Source of the DNA: Puniceibacterium sp. IMCC21224
Lineage (GTDB): Bacteria > Pseudomonadota > Alphaproteobacteria > Rhodobacterales > Rhodobacteraceae
NCBI RefSeq assembly: GCF_001038505.1
Contig: NZ_LDPY01000001.1
Coordinates: 3,596,001-3,660,000, forward strand
Reading direction: 5' to 3'
Length of the DNA stretch: 64,000 nucleotides
Part shown: in pieces, positions 23,642 to 32,222 of the stretch
Layout of the letters: each line of letters opens with the position of its first letter
Position numbering within the stretch: the stretch's first letter is position 1
Translations under genes and position numbers: made by a program
Notes under the pieces: generated by a model
What the model was told of the DNA's origin: nothing
Database searches by the model: none
Seen by the model: the letters and a program-made list of their open reading frames with translations, nothing else

Positions 23642-26600
23642 TGGCCGACAAGCAGCTTAACTACTCACTGGTGTTTCGCGGCGATACGTCTCAGGCCAAA
23701 ACTGCGCTGGCCGATCTGAAGGGCGATGTCGACAAGGCCACGGGTCAGACCGGCAAATCGACCGCTGCGACAAAGTCCCATACCGACGGCCTGGAAAAGG
23801 ACACTGCCGCCACCCGTGCCGCCGCTGAGGCCGCGCGGGATCTGGCCAGGGCCGAAGAAGAGGCCCGTGCGGCCGCGCATCGCGCAAACGGCGCGCGGCC
23901 GCAATCTCTGGCCGTACCGCCGGGTGCGCCAGGAGCCGGTCCCCAGCCCGGCTCGACGCCCGGCCCCGATCCGCAACAGATCGACGATCTGCGGGCCAAA
24001 TACGCCCCGCTCTATGCTGCCCAGCGGGAATACGAGCGCGAGCTGGAAAACATCAACAAGGCTGAGCAGATCGGCGCGTTGAGCCGCCGGGAACACGCTG
24101 AAGCACTGGCGCGCCTGCAAACCGGCTACGAGCGCTCGGTGCAAAGCATCGACCGGAGTGATCGCGCACTGAAGTCCAGCTCGGGAACCATGAAGCTCAC
24201 GGCATTTGAGGCGCAGAACCTGCGGTTTCAGCTCAGCGATACGTTCCAGTCTCTGGCGCTGGGAATGCCGCCCCTGCAGGTGCTGCTGCAGCAGGGTCCG
24301 CAGATCACTGACATTTTCGGCGGGCTTGGCCAGACTTTGCAGGCGGTCAGAGGTTTTCTGACACCGGCCCGTCTGGCCATCGGGGCCACGGCGGCGACCG
24401 CAGTGGTCGCGGCTACATCGTTCAACGGATACCTAATCTCGACCAAGGCCGTGACCACGGCCAGCGAGGGACTGGGCCGGGCGACGGCGGGCAGTGCGGC
24501 GGAAATGGAGGCGTCGGCGCGGGCGGCGGCAGCGGCGGCGGGCATCTCGATCAAAGCGGCGCGCGAAATGCAGGTCGGGTTCCTGAACACCGGTCGGATT
24601 GGATCGGACCATTTCAAAGATCTGATCGCCATGTCCGAAGATTTTGGTGCCACGCTGGGTCTCGATGCGGCGGCGGCGGGCGGTGCGCTCGCCGAGATGT
24701 TTTCCGATCCGGCCAAGGCGGCGGACGCGCTCTATCAGAAATACGGGCTGATCGATGCGGCCACCGCCCGCCATGCCCGCAACCTGGCGGCGCAGAACCG
24801 CGTCAGCGAAGCGCAGGCCGTTCTGCTTGAGGCGCTGCCAGGGCGGCTGGCTGATGCGTCCGAGGCCACGACGGCTCTGGGACGCGCCTGGCAGGATGTA
24901 CAGGCCATGGCATCCAATGCAGGCGATGCGATTGGATCGACGATCAACACCGTATTGACCGCAAAAATATCACCAGAGGATCGGCTGAGAGGTCTGGACG
25001 CGGAAATCATTAGGGTCCGCAAAAAGGTCACCAATCAAAATACACGAGCCGAACTAGAACGCTTGCGCGCCGAGCGAGCCGAGTTGCTTGCCGAAATCAG
25101 CCAGGCTGAAGAAGATGTCCGAAAGAAAGAGGCAGCTGGGCGGGCGTTAGAACAGGCCCGCATTGGGGAAATGTCCCTCGACATTGCCGAAAAGTCTGAC
25201 GTTAACAAAACTCCGATGCGCGAAGAGGAGCTGCGCAACCAGATCGCAGCGCTTCAGGCCGGGCGCGGAGCGCCGGGTCAGGACGGCACCCAGCGGTCGC
25301 GCATCGATGCCGCGATCGAAGGCAAGTCCAACGCGCTTCAGGGCCTGATCGACCGTCAGAAAATTGCGTCGGAACTGGACCGGATCGACATTGCCATCCA
25401 GAACGAGCGCAATCCGTTGCTGCGGGCCGAGCTGGAAGCACGGCGCGTCCGGCTTCAGATGGCAGGTGACGAGGTCTCGGCCGCCAAGATCGCAACCGAA
25501 GCCGACCGCGCCCGAAACCGGTCGCTTGGCGAAGCGCTGGGGGCAACCGAAGCCCGGATCCAGATGTCGCAGCAAGAGCTGGAAATCCGCCGTCAGCTGA
25601 ATCGTCAGGTTGCAGCGGGAACGATGACGTCCGAACAGGCAAACCGCGCGCTGCAGCAGGAGCTTGAGCTGCGTCCTTTGATTGCCGCCGCCGCGTCCGC
25701 TCAGGGGGCAGAATTGGCCCGGTTGACCGGCATCATCGCGCAATTGCGCCAAAGCTACGCAGGTCTCACCGATCTCGAAAATCGCGCCGCCGCCGATGGC
25801 TTCATCCGGGGTCAGCGCGAAACCCTCGAACGGCTGCGGGTCGAGGCCGCGTTGCTTGGCGCCAGCGCCGAACAACGCACCCGCACCATCGCCCTGCTCG
25901 AAACCGAACGTGCCATCCGCGAGGCGGGTATTCCGGCCCGCAGCGCCGAGGCTCAGGGCATGCGTGACGCCGCCATGGCCATGGCGGCCGAGACCCGTGA
26001 GCTGAACCGCCAGATTGACGCCTGGGACAATGTCCGCTCGGCTGGCGAAAGCGCCATCGATGGCATCGTCGACAAGCTGAGCAACGGCGATCTCAGCGGT
26101 GCCTTGCAGGGTGTGGCAAATGATCTGCAGGGCATGCTGCTGGAGATGTCTGTCAGCAATCCACTGAAGAATGCCCTTTTGGGCACCGACATGGGCACCC
26201 TCGGCGATGTGGGCGGTTTGGGCGGCATCTGGGAGCGCCTGACCGGCGCATTCACCGGCGAGCGGGTGCCGCAAATCTCTTCGAAATCCATGGACGTCGG
26301 CGCAATGACCGTCACCGCCGCCAGCGTTGTCATCAATGGCGGCATGGCTCCTGGACAGGTGGCCAACGTCAACGGTGCAGCGCTTCAGGTGCCCGGCGTC
26401 ACCTCTGGGCCGCTTCCGGGCAGCCAGGTTGTCCAGGATCAGGCATGGAAATTCTTCGCCGACAAGGGTCTGAAGCCACATCAGATCGCTGGAATCATGG
26501 GAAACATGAGCGCGGAAAGCGGGTTCAATCCAGCATCCGTTGGGGATGGTGGTACATCCTTCGGACTGTTCCAGCACCATGCAGGACGCGGCCAGGGGCT

Positions 26601-27444
26601 TCTCTCTGATATCGGCGGCAAGGGCAACCTGGGCGACGTCAACGCCCAGCTCGAATTCGCCTGGAAGGAGCTGCAGACCTCCGAGAACGGTGCCATGAAA
26701 CGTCTCATGGCGTCGCAAAATGTGCGTGAGGCTACCGGTGCCTTTGTCGGGTTCGAGCGCCCGCAAGGCTGGTCTGCGGCGAACCCCGAGGGTGCTATGC
26801 ATTTCGACAAGCGCCTGACGGCCGCCAATCAGGCGATGGAGAAGTTCGGGGCCACCACCACGGATGCGACCAACAACCTGGGCGTCCTGGGCAACGGCTT
26901 TGACGTGTTCGGCTCTGCCCTGTCCGGAGCCATCACCGGTGGCGGGGGCGGTCAGGGATTTCAGACCAACCTCTTGGGCGGCCTGGTCGCCGGGATTGCG
27001 GGGGCAGCGGGCTTGCCCGGGTTTGACGTTGGCGGTCAGACTGGTGGCACCGATCCTGCGCGCGTTGCAGGCTTCGTTCACGAGAAGGAATACGTCTTCG
27101 ACGCCAAATCTACCGCGCGGATCGGCGTCAGAAACCTGGACGCCATGCGGCGCGGCGCGATGCGCGGATACCGCGACGGCGGATATGCCAGCGCCGGTCA
27201 GGTCTTTCCCGGTTTCAGCGGAAACCAGGCATCGGGCCAGAGCGGCGGGCTGACGGCGGTGAACGTCTACAATTTGACCGGTCAGGCCGTCGCCCAGGAG
27301 GAAACTCCTGACGGACGCGGCGGGCGGCAACTATCCATGACCATCGGCGCGCAGGGTGCCGCTGCGGTCAGCCAGCGCGGCAACCCGCTGCCAAGGGCGC
27401 TGGAACAGAAGTACTCGCTGCAGCAGCGGGGGCACTTGCGATGA
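23641..27444 (+). CDS. tape measure protein with lysozyme-like domain
   Basis: This 1267-residue protein sets tail length. It starts MADKQLNYSLVFRGDTSQAK, has long Ala/Glu/Arg-rich helical stretches (about 30-140, 440-690, 730-830) and hydrophobic membrane-prone segments (about 225-270). Near 930-1075 is a phage-tail lysozyme-like domain (FFADKGLKPHQIAGIMGNMS, AESGFNP, SFGLFQHHAG). This would let the ejected protein open peptidoglycan. The C-terminus has the usual GGQTGGTDPARVAGFVHEKE end segment. At about 40 nm for 1267 residues (0.15 nm each, minus the domain), the predicted tail is roughly 150 nm; this is a rule-of-thumb estimate only. Confidence 0.92.
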   Translation: MADKQLNYSLVFRGDTSQAKTALADLKGDVDKATGQTGKSTAATKSHTDGLEKDTAATRAAAEAARDLARAEEEARAAAHRANGARPQSLAVPPGAPGAGPQPGSTPGPDPQQIDDLRAKYAPLYAAQREYERELENINKAEQIGALSRREHAEALARLQTGYERSVQSIDRSDRALKSSSGTMKLTAFEAQNLRFQLSDTFQSLALGMPPLQVLLQQGPQITDIFGGLGQTLQAVRGFLTPARLAIGATAATAVVAATSFNGYLISTKAVTTASEGLGRATAGSAAEMEASARAAAAAAGISIKAAREMQVGFLNTGRIGSDHFKDLIAMSEDFGATLGLDAAAAGGALAEMFSDPAKAADALYQKYGLIDAATARHARNLAAQNRVSEAQAVLLEALPGRLADASEATTALGRAWQDVQAMASNAGDAIGSTINTVLTAKISPEDRLRGLDAEIIRVRKKVTNQNTRAELERLRAERAELLAEISQAEEDVRKKEAAGRALEQARIGEMSLDIAEKSDVNKTPMREEELRNQIAALQAGRGAPGQDGTQRSRIDAAIEGKSNALQGLIDRQKIASELDRIDIAIQNERNPLLRAELEARRVRLQMAGDEVSAAKIATEADRARNRSLGEALGATEARIQMSQQELEIRRQLNRQVAAGTMTSEQANRALQQELELRPLIAAAASAQGAELARLTGIIAQLRQSYAGLTDLENRAAADGFIRGQRETLERLRVEAALLGASAEQRTRTIALLETERAIREAGIPARSAEAQGMRDAAMAMAAETRELNRQIDAWDNVRSAGESAIDGIVDKLSNGDLSGALQGVANDLQGMLLEMSVSNPLKNALLGTDMGTLGDVGGLGGIWERLTGAFTGERVPQISSKSMDVGAMTVTAASVVINGGMAPGQVANVNGAALQVPGVTSGPLPGSQVVQDQAWKFFADKGLKPHQIAGIMGNMSAESGFNPASVGDGGTSFGLFQHHAGRGQGLLSDIGGKGNLGDVNAQLEFAWKELQTSENGAMKRLMASQNVREATGAFVGFERPQGWSAANPEGAMHFDKRLTAANQAMEKFGATTTDATNNLGVLGNGFDVFGSALSGAITGGGGGQGFQTNLLGGLVAGIAGAAGLPGFDVGGQTGGTDPARVAGFVHEKEYVFDAKSTARIGVRNLDAMRRGAMRGYRDGGYASAGQVFPGFSGNQASGQSGGLTAVNVYNLTGQAVAQEETPDGRGGRQLSMTIGAQGAAAVSQRGNPLPRALEQKYSLQQRGHLR

Positions 27445-27863
27445 CCTATGCCGTTTGGCCCGAGGAGCTGCCCCGTCCGGAACGCAACAGCTGGAAACTC
27501 AGCTGGCAGGAGGCGCGGCTGAAGACCCAGAACGAAACCGGCCCGCCCAGTTACCGTCGCCGCTTCAGCAATCCGGCCCGGTCTATCGCCTTGTCGCTGA
27601 TCCTGACGCGTCAGGAAAGGGCGGTCTTTGACAACTTCTTCGAGGTCACGACCGGCCATGGCAGCCTGCTTTTCTACATGCCTGACCCGACCACCGAAGG
27701 GTGGGGGCTGGCGACCGGCGACGGTGCGCCGCTTCTGACCGACGGCGATGTCCCGATTGTCCTGGCCGCGCGGTGGCTGTGCAGCTTTGGCGACACGATC
27801 CCCGCCCAAGCGGTCCAGGGCATCGAATTCCGCATGACGTTTTCACTCTGGGTGCTGCCATGA
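27441..27863 (+). CDS. distal tail protein / minor tail protein
   Basis: This 140-residue protein (MTYAVWPEELPRPERNSWKL ... YRRRFSNPARSIALSLILTR ... FDNFFEVTTGHGSLLFYMPD) follows the tape measure by overlap and precedes the NlpC/P60 protein. It is beta-rich, like distal-tail adaptor proteins of siphophages. The family is inferred from position. Confidence 0.65.
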   Translation: MTYAVWPEELPRPERNSWKLSWQEARLKTQNETGPPSYRRRFSNPARSIALSLILTRQERAVFDNFFEVTTGHGSLLFYMPDPTTEGWGLATGDGAPLLTDGDVPIVLAARWLCSFGDTIPAQAVQGIEFRMTFSLWVLP

Positions 27864-28384
27864 GACGCCTGTCGCTCAATGCCCGCCAGGCGCAGGATGC
27901 CCAAGGTTCCGGTCAGATCCACGTGGCACTTTTCGAGATCAGCCATCCCTCCCTCGACGCCCCGATCAGGCTCTCGACCGATAACACGGAACGGCTTTCG
28001 GACGAACCCCGGATGTATGGCACGCGATCTTCCTGGCGCGGCGCCAACCCGCTGACCGAACCCTATCACTGGGTTGTGGCATCGGCCCTTCTGCCGTCGG
28101 ATCTGGAAGACGCGCCCTCCAGTGCCGCTATCGTGCTGGAAGATCTGGACGGCGAGATGGCCAGGCTCATGCGGTCCTTCGGAGATATGGCTTTCGTGCG
28201 CATGGCCGATGTTCTGGCATCGTCCCCGAATGAGATCGAAGCCGAATGGAGCGACATGACCATCCAGTCGTCCTCGATGTCTTCGGGGGAGGTGACCTTG
28301 GCTCTGGGCCGGGAGGAAATTGAGCAGGAACTGTTCCCGTCGCCTCGCATGTCCCGCACCCGCTTTCCGGGCCTGCACCTGTGA
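27860..28384 (+). CDS. minor tail protein (DUF1833/DUF2163-like position)
   Basis: This 174-residue protein (MRRLSLNARQAQDAQGSGQI ... LFEISHPSLDAPIRLSTDNT) overlaps the genes on both sides. The frame is open further upstream (27701), but the ATG at 27860 is coupled to the previous stop (ATGA). In related phages this slot encodes a tail hub protein between the distal tail and NlpC/P60 proteins. Confidence 0.65.
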   Translation: MRRLSLNARQAQDAQGSGQIHVALFEISHPSLDAPIRLSTDNTERLSDEPRMYGTRSSWRGANPLTEPYHWVVASALLPSDLEDAPSSAAIVLEDLDGEMARLMRSFGDMAFVRMADVLASSPNEIEAEWSDMTIQSSSMSSGEVTLALGREEIEQELFPSPRMSRTRFPGLHL

Positions 28385-28806
28385 CCCATTGGTGCAACAA
28401 CTTTATCGGCCTGCCATTCGAGGATCGTGGCCGCGACCGGTCGGGTGCCGACTGCTGGGGTCTGACCACAGTCATTTTCCGCGAGGAGCTCAGTATCAGT
28501 CTGCCAGACTATCTGGGTTATGGCTCGGTCGAGGAGCATGGCGAAATTGCCAGCCTGATTGTCGGCGCCGAACAGACGCCGGTCTGGGTGCCGGTGTCTG
28601 GCAGCGCCGTCTCCTTTGACCTGGCCGTGTTCCGGCGCGGCAAGTTGCCGACGCATCTGGGTGTGGTCGTGCGCCACGGCCTGATGATCCACATGGCGGC
28701 GCGCGACTGTGCCAAGCTGGAGGATTACCGTACCGGCAAGTGGGGCAACCGCCTGGCCGGACATTACCGCCATGTCGAGATGATCTCTGCGGGAGCACGC
28801 GGATGA
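28381..28806 (+). CDS. NlpC/P60 family tail hydrolase
   Basis: This 141-residue cysteine peptidase has the catalytic Cys in RSGADCWGL (about 25) and the His in LPTHLGVVVRHG (about 95). NlpC/P60 enzymes cut peptide cross-links in peptidoglycan. At the tail tip this one would help the phage through the cell wall. The start is GTG at 28381, overlapping the previous stop. Confidence 0.87.
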   Translation: MTHWCNNFIGLPFEDRGRDRSGADCWGLTTVIFREELSISLPDYLGYGSVEEHGEIASLIVGAEQTPVWVPVSGSAVSFDLAVFRRGKLPTHLGVVVRHGLMIHMAARDCAKLEDYRTGKWGNRLAGHYRHVEMISAGARG

Positions 28807-31800
28807 CCGGTGCGCTCGAACGTCCCATGGTGCCGGTTCTGGTGGCTGCACTCTTTGATCCGGTCACCTGTCGGGTGCGGTTCGACATGCCGCACGGCGC
28901 CACCCTGGCCGAAATCGTTCGGCGGGCGCTGCCCGGTCTTTCTGAAGCCGAACTTGAGATGCTGCGGATCACCCTGGTCACCCCCTCTGGCATGCAGATG
29001 ATCGAGCGGCGCTTCTGGCCGATTGTGCGACCCAATGCCGGTGTGCATGTGGTGCTGCGGGTGATCCCTGCGGACGATGGAGGCCGGTCGATCCTGGGCA
29101 TTCTCGTCTCTGTGGCGGCGATTGCCCTCGGTGGCGTCTATGGTGCAGCCCTCGGGTCGGCGCTCGGGATCTCCGCCGAGCTGGCGGGCGGGTTGATCAC
29201 GCTCGGCGTCAATGTTGTCGGATCCTTGCTGATTAATTCTCTGGTGCCTCCGTCCGAACCTGAGCAGGCCGAGAACCGCTATGCGATTTCTGGATGGCGC
29301 AACAGGCTCAATCCTGACGGTGCGGTGCCGGTGGTGCTGGGCACAATGCGGTATGACCCGCCATATGCGGCGACGAACTATACTGACATCGTCGGGGATC
29401 TGCAGCACGTGGTCAGTCTCTTCGCCTTCGGTATTGGTGAGGTGGAAATCACGGACATCAGGATCGGTGACACGCCGATCTCGGAGTACGAGGACGTCGA
29501 GACCGAACTGCGGCTCGGCCTGCCGGACGATTCGCCTGTCACGCTCTATCCGCGTCAGATTGTCGAGGAGGGCATCAACGCCGAACTGACCCGGCCCAAG
29601 GCGCGCGACGATCTCGGTGAGATCATCGACGACGCCGATTCGATCGAGACGCCAGTGACCCGGACCACGGGCCGCGATGCCTCGGCTGTCGGGATCGTGC
29701 TGGCCTTTCCCGCCGGTCTGTACCGCATGGATGGCGACAGCGAAGCCCAGATCCCCCAGATCCGCCGCGTGAAGATCAAGATTGAATATGCTGAGATTGG
29801 CAGTGACGACTGGACGCTGGTGCGCGAGATGTTGATCGGCGCCAAGAAGCTTGAAACCATTTACAGGCTGGAGCGTTTTGCCTTTCCGTCGCGGGGCCGC
29901 TGGCAGATCCGGCTGACGCGAATGACCAGCGAGAACACTTCGACGCAAGTCCAGGATCGCACCGTTTGGGCTGCGCTGCAGACCCTGCGTCCGGAATATC
30001 CGCTCAACACCGATCTGCCGTTGGCTCTGCTGGCTGTGCGGATGCGTGCGACCTATCAGCTCAACGGACAGCTCGACAATCTGAATGCCATCGTGAAGCG
30101 GGTTTGTCTGGACTGGGATCACGAGACCGAGACCTGGATCAGACGAGCGACCAGCAACCCCGCGTCGCTTTATCGCTATATCCTGCAAAGTCCGGGTAAT
30201 CCTCGTCCCGTCGCGGATGCGGGCATTGACCTTGATCTGCTGGTTGACTGGCACGACTACTGCCGCCTGAAGGGCCTGCGGTATGACGGGGTTCTGGATG
30301 ACGGCAGCACGACCCTGCGCCAGGCGCTGGCACAGGTCGCCTCAGCCGGGCGGGCTTCGCCGCGTCACGATGGCATGCTCTGGGGGGTGGTGATCGATCG
30401 TCCGCAGGAATTACCGGTCGATGAAATCAGCCCGCGCAACTCCTGGGGGTTTTCGATCGAGCGCAATTATGTGACGAGACCGCATGCTCTTCGTGTCAAG
30501 TTCCGCAATGCCGAAAACGACTACGAGCCAGACGAACGGCTTGTGCGCTGGCCAGGCTACGAGGGCGAGATTGACCTGACCGAAGTGATGGAGGCACCGG
30601 GGAAGGTCTATCCCGATGAGATCTACCGTGAATTGTTGCGCCGCGCCTATGAGATCATCCACCGCCCTGACACCTATCAGCTGAACCAGCTGGGTCCGGT
30701 CCGGGTGGCCACCCGAGGTGACCTGGTAAGGGTCAGCCACGGGGTCCTGGATGCGATTCAGAAGGCTGCGCGGGTCGTCGCGGTCGAGGGCACGCTGATC
30801 GAACTCGACGACATCATCACCATGAGCGGTGATCGCAGTTACGGCGTCAGGTATCGGGTGTTCTCTGACGCCTCTGATCCAGCTGACACGATTGGGACAC
30901 CTCTGGTCAGGCAGGTCGTTTACCAAGAGGGGGAACAGACCCTCCTGCGTCTGACAGGTGCCGGGCCGATGCCCGCCGTGGGGTCGCTGGTATTCTTCGG
31001 TCTTGCGGGATCGGAGAGCGCACCGATGCGTGTACTGAGTGTGGAAAACGGCAAGGATGACAGCGTGCTGCTGCGCCTGATTGATGAGGCGACGATTATT
31101 GACGAACTGACCGACGCCGCAGTGATCCCGCCCTGGACCGGTCGGATTGGTGAGGCGCTCGATGACGATCTGACCGCTCCCGCCGTCCCTCGGATCGTTT
31201 CGGTCAGTTCCGGCTACAAAATCAGCATGCTCGAACCCGAGATTGTGCATTTCATCGTGGCACCGGGGTCCGGAGCGATCCCGGTCGAACGCTTTGAGGT
31301 TGAGCACCGCGAGACAGGAACGTCGGGCTGGAGCGTGATTGACGTGCCCGTAGCCGACGGAGGTGGCACTATCGAGGTGTATTCCTACGCCACCGGCCTC
31401 GATCTTCGGGTGCGGGCCCTGTCGCGGGCGTTAATCCCAAGCGCTTTTTCGGAGATCGTCACGTTTGCGATCGGCGAGCAGGACGAAGATGCGCCGGATT
31501 CGGGCGATCTCGCTTCGGTAGATGTTGTGGCGGGTCTCGGTCACGTGACGCTGACCGTGGCCATTGCTTTAGACGCGAGAACCAAGCAACTGCAGGTCTA
31601 CCGGGTTCCAACCGGCGAGCCGTTGGACCGGGATCTGCACGCGGTTGGGGAGGTGTTCCCGGTCACCCCAGGGCGCACCTTCGTCCTCCGCGACGGCGAC
31701 ACCACGATGGTCAACCTGATCTCAAACGGCTCGCTCGACGACGGCACCGGTTGGGCGGCGACGGGCTGGACCTTTTCCGATGGGGTTGCAAACCTGGCCG

Positions 31801-32171
31801 CAGGGGTCAACGGCTATCTCAGCCAGACACCGTCGCTGGTTGAGGGTGCGACCTATCGGTTCGCCTACACCCAGGTCAATGCCGGAGGCCTCGGATCGAC
31901 CGTGTTCCGGATCGTGGGCAGCACGACTGCGGGCAGCGCCAGTGCGCCAGACTCCGGGCTGCACTTTGGCACATTGACGGCACCTGCTGCGCCCGCGAGC
32001 GCCGGTATCTTTGGCGGTCTGCCCTTCGAGGGCACCGTCGATGACGTCGTGCTGTATCGGGAAAGCGCTGCCTGTCCTCCTGCGGGGACATACGATTATT
32101 ATGTCGAGCCAAAGGTTTCAGTGGCCCCGCCCGGACCTATGTCCGGTCCCTTTACGGTGACGATCGTGTGA
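28803..32171 (+). CDS. tail tip attachment protein J-like
   Basis: This 1122-residue protein begins at the ATG at 28803, coupled to the NlpC/P60 stop. An N-terminal hydrophobic stretch (LGILVSVAAIALGGVYGAAL, about 98-117) is followed by the J-type hub region (NRYAISGWRNRLNPDGAVPV) and fibronectin-like repeats (about 790-960). A C-terminal carbohydrate-binding-like beta domain (LISNGSLDDGTGWAATGWTF) follows. It should form the central tip and contact the receptor. The C-terminal coding region includes copy 3 of the 16-bp dyad. About 113 codons of it recur in the remnant at 54222. Confidence 0.88.
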   Translation: MTGALERPMVPVLVAALFDPVTCRVRFDMPHGATLAEIVRRALPGLSEAELEMLRITLVTPSGMQMIERRFWPIVRPNAGVHVVLRVIPADDGGRSILGILVSVAAIALGGVYGAALGSALGISAELAGGLITLGVNVVGSLLINSLVPPSEPEQAENRYAISGWRNRLNPDGAVPVVLGTMRYDPPYAATNYTDIVGDLQHVVSLFAFGIGEVEITDIRIGDTPISEYEDVETELRLGLPDDSPVTLYPRQIVEEGINAELTRPKARDDLGEIIDDADSIETPVTRTTGRDASAVGIVLAFPAGLYRMDGDSEAQIPQIRRVKIKIEYAEIGSDDWTLVREMLIGAKKLETIYRLERFAFPSRGRWQIRLTRMTSENTSTQVQDRTVWAALQTLRPEYPLNTDLPLALLAVRMRATYQLNGQLDNLNAIVKRVCLDWDHETETWIRRATSNPASLYRYILQSPGNPRPVADAGIDLDLLVDWHDYCRLKGLRYDGVLDDGSTTLRQALAQVASAGRASPRHDGMLWGVVIDRPQELPVDEISPRNSWGFSIERNYVTRPHALRVKFRNAENDYEPDERLVRWPGYEGEIDLTEVMEAPGKVYPDEIYRELLRRAYEIIHRPDTYQLNQLGPVRVATRGDLVRVSHGVLDAIQKAARVVAVEGTLIELDDIITMSGDRSYGVRYRVFSDASDPADTIGTPLVRQVVYQEGEQTLLRLTGAGPMPAVGSLVFFGLAGSESAPMRVLSVENGKDDSVLLRLIDEATIIDELTDAAVIPPWTGRIGEALDDDLTAPAVPRIVSVSSGYKISMLEPEIVHFIVAPGSGAIPVERFEVEHRETGTSGWSVIDVPVADGGGTIEVYSYATGLDLRVRALSRALIPSAFSEIVTFAIGEQDEDAPDSGDLASVDVVAGLGHVTLTVAIALDARTKQLQVYRVPTGEPLDRDLHAVGEVFPVTPGRTFVLRDGDTTMVNLISNGSLDDGTGWAATGWTFSDGVANLAAGVNGYLSQTPSLVEGATYRFAYTQVNAGGLGSTVFRIVGSTTAGSASAPDSGLHFGTLTAPAAPASAGIFGGLPFEGTVDDVVLYRESAACPPAGTYDYYVEPKVSVAPPGPMSGPFTVTIV
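32131..32146. promoter_or_regulatory. 16-bp dyad, copy 3, inverted, within the tail tip gene end
   Basis: CCGGACCTATGTCCGG is the exact reverse complement of copies 1 and 2. It lies in the last 14 codons of the tip protein and ends 76 bp before the fibre start, so it has the same spacing to the next gene as the other copies. Confidence 0.5.
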
Positions 32172-32222
32172 TTCCTTACGAGGAAGCTTTGCCAGGGGCA
32201 TCGCCAATCGCTTGAGGGCAGC

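Noticed and set aside
25147..27330. 727-codon minus strand frame under the tape measure gene
   Set aside because: It is antisense to a gene with clear tape measure and lysozyme features. It has no ribosome site and no known domain.
28764..30254. 496-codon minus strand frame under the tail tip gene
   Set aside because: Same reasoning: strong + strand gene with coupled start, no supporting signal on the minus strand.
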